Assembly (NCBI GenBank): GCA_902595535.1
Contig: CACJQI010000007.1
Location: forward strand, 1 to 64,000
DNA from: an uncultured Pelagibacteraceae bacterium
GTDB lineage: Bacteria; Pseudomonadota; Alphaproteobacteria; Pelagibacterales; Pelagibacteraceae
DNA length: 64,000 nt
Direction of reading: 5' to 3'
The notes under the pieces were generated by a model. It was not told where the DNA came from, searched no databases, and saw only the letters and a list, made by a program, of their open reading frames with translations. Each line of letters begins with the position of its first letter. Position 1 is the first letter of the stretch. The translations under genes and the position numbers were made by a program. Positions 62,779 through 64,000 of this stretch are shown here, piece after piece.

Positions 62779-64000
62779 ATGAATAATAATTCTAAAGTAT
62801 TAGCATTAAAGTATAGGCCACAAACCTTCGACAGCCTTATAGGTCAGGAAGTAATGTCTGAAACTATAATTAATTCAATTAAAGCAGACAAAGTGCCCAA
62901 TGCTTATTTATTTACAGGTATACGAGGCATAGGCAAGACCACGACTGCAAGAATTGTTGCAAAAACACTTAATTGTCTAAATGGAATCGAGAAACTATGT
63001 GAAAAAAATTTTTGTGAAAATTGTGAAGCAATAATAAACTCAAGTCATATAGATGTAATGGAGATAGACGCTGCTTCCAACACAGGCGTTGATAATGTAC
63101 GTGAGTTAATTGAATTTTCTAGATATGGGCCAACTTCATCTAAATATAAGATTTTTATAATTGATGAGGTTCATATGCTTAGCAAACAAGCTTTTAATGC
63201 TTTGTTAAAAACACTTGAAGAACCACCGAAATATTTAAAATTTATTTTTGCAACAACTGAAATTAAAAAAATTCCAATTACAGTAGTGTCAAGGTGTCAA
63301 AGATTTGATCTTTCAAGGATTAAATCTTCAGAATTATTTGAATTTATAAAAAAAATTAAAGATAAAGAGAATGGCAAAGTATCGAATGAAGCTTTAAAGT
63401 TAATTGTTAAAATATCCGAAGGATCTGTAAGAGATGCGTTATCTTTATTAGATAGAGGTTTATTAAGTTTAGATGAAAATACAGAACTAGATCTTACCGG
63501 GGCACAAAAAATTTTTGGATATTTTGATAAATCTCAATTAATTAACTTATTTGAATTAATATTAAAAGGTGAAGAAGAAAAAGTTATTAATATTTATAGA
63601 AAAATTTATGATCAGGGAGTTGAGCCAAAAGCATTTATTAATGATTTTTTAGAAATACTTTATTATTTTAAAAATATAAATTCATTATCTTTGGAAAGCA
63701 CTAATTTTTCACTTAATGATGAAGAGTTTACAAAAATTAAAAATATTTCTGACCAGATAGATTCTGAGGTTTTAATTTTATTTTGGCAGTTTGCAATATC
63801 TTCACTTGAAGAATTAGATTTTGTCTCTAATCAACATCTTTCCATTGAAATGTTTTTAATAAGATTGATGCATTTATACTCAATTAAGTTAAAAAAAAAT
63901 TTAGATCAAGAGGAACGCAATGGCAATTTAGTTTATCAAACAGTTAATGAAGAAAAAGAACAAATATTTGAGGATAGTTCAAAAATTGTTAATCAAATAA
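62779..64000 (+). CDS. dnaX: DNA polymerase III gamma/tau subunit, 5' part (cut by window end)
   Basis: DnaX is the clamp-loader ATPase of the replisome. The frame is open from ATG 62779 to the window edge (407 codons). It begins NSKVLALKYRPQTFDSLIGQ, Walker A is TGIRGIGKTTTAR, a zinc site has CLNGIEKLCEKNFCENC, Walker B is IIDEVHML, and sensor 1 lies in FIFATTEIKKIP followed by SRCQRFD with the SRC Arg finger motif. It starts 15 bases after the SRP RNA. The C-terminal tau part is outside the window. Confidence 0.96.
   Translation, partial: MNNNSKVLALKYRPQTFDSLIGQEVMSETIINSIKADKVPNAYLFTGIRGIGKTTTARIVAKTLNCLNGIEKLCEKNFCENCEAIINSSHIDVMEIDAASNTGVDNVRELIEFSRYGPTSSKYKIFIIDEVHMLSKQAFNALLKTLEEPPKYLKFIFATTEIKKIPITVVSRCQRFDLSRIKSSELFEFIKKIKDKENGKVSNEALKLIVKISEGSVRDALSLLDRGLLSLDENTELDLTGAQKIFGYFDKSQLINLFELILKGEEEKVINIYRKIYDQGVEPKAFINDFLEILYYFKNINSLSLESTNFSLNDEEFTKIKNISDQIDSEVLILFWQFAISSLEELDFVSNQHLSIEMFLIRLMHLYSIKLKKNLDQEERNGNLVYQTVNEEKEQIFEDSSKIVNQI

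Overview
The window looks like a chromosome segment of a SAR11-type alphaproteobacterium (Candidatus Pelagibacter or a close relative). The basis is very low G+C with long A/T homopolymers, extremely short spacers (no gene-free stretch reaches 300 bases; the longest is about 230, at 33896-34128), many overlapping gene ends, and alphaproteobacterial markers and gene orders: GcrA, an NDUFA9-like protein, CobS/CobT, murA-DUF2948-hisD, hisS-hisZ-hisG, rpmH-rnpA-yidD-yidC, SRP RNA-dnaX, a RegB-type kinase, and a tRNA-His with no G-1 and an A73 discriminator. The species assignment is inference from content; no rRNA operon lies in the window.

Layout. 1-1873: tail of an unidentified gene, then lepA. 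1893-8282: a surface-sugar cluster, with a leftward operon (rfbB, rfbA, a reductase, a PLP/PMP sugar 3-dehydratase, an rfbC-like epimerase) and two rightward glycosyltransferases, the last of which reads into tRNA-Ser. 8440-15346: gyrB, a RegB-like redox kinase, cobT-cobS-dnaJ-like, bolA-like. 15335-21601: aroB-aroK, an exported unknown protein, def-fmt-truA, a SET-domain protein. 21632-28524: a HDAC-family hydrolase, lysine/arginine genes (dapE, dapD, argB), a HAD phosphatase and the yidC-yidD-rnpA-rpmH block. 28616-37324: a VTT membrane protein, a candidate structured RNA leader with two tiny basic proteins, dcd, murA, DUF2948, hisD, infA, tRNA-Phe, a cold-shock gene, tRNA-His, hisS, hisZ, hisG. 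37478-41039: an accessory patch with an EVE-like protein, a DNA cytosine-5 methyltransferase, a possible cognate restriction enzyme, an unknown protein and an MGME1-like nuclease. 41235-44266: exonuclease I, RmuC, thioredoxin. 44263-56654: one leftward run of 14 genes (rnd, kdsD, lptC, lptB, aroA, cmk, rpsA, ihfB, pyrF, trpF, trpB, trpA, accD, folC). 56669-64000: NDUFA9-like, gcrA, argD-argF, a membrane cytochrome c, kdsB-pheA, SRP RNA, and the 5' part of dnaX.

How they work together. Most genes are core: translation, membrane protein insertion, cell envelope (KDO supply, LPS transport, peptidoglycan), aromatic, histidine, arginine and lysine synthesis. The variable parts are the sugar cluster next to tRNA-Ser and the methyltransferase/EVE/nuclease patch.

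Best leads. (1) A sugar-nucleotide operon whose PLP-family enzyme has His in place of the catalytic Lys and lacks the Fe-S cysteines of its RfbH relatives, suggesting a dTDP-3,6-dideoxyhexose route. (2) A TrpB with several normally invariant active-site residues changed, next to a divergent TrpA and TrpF. (3) A CMP kinase whose Walker A lysine is Ala. (4) A compact candidate pseudoknot RNA at 29341-29415. (5) A methyltransferase-EVE locus with a possibly new restriction enzyme. (6) A glycosyltransferase whose stop codon lies inside a tRNA. All functional statements rest on reading motifs by eye; no database search was run.
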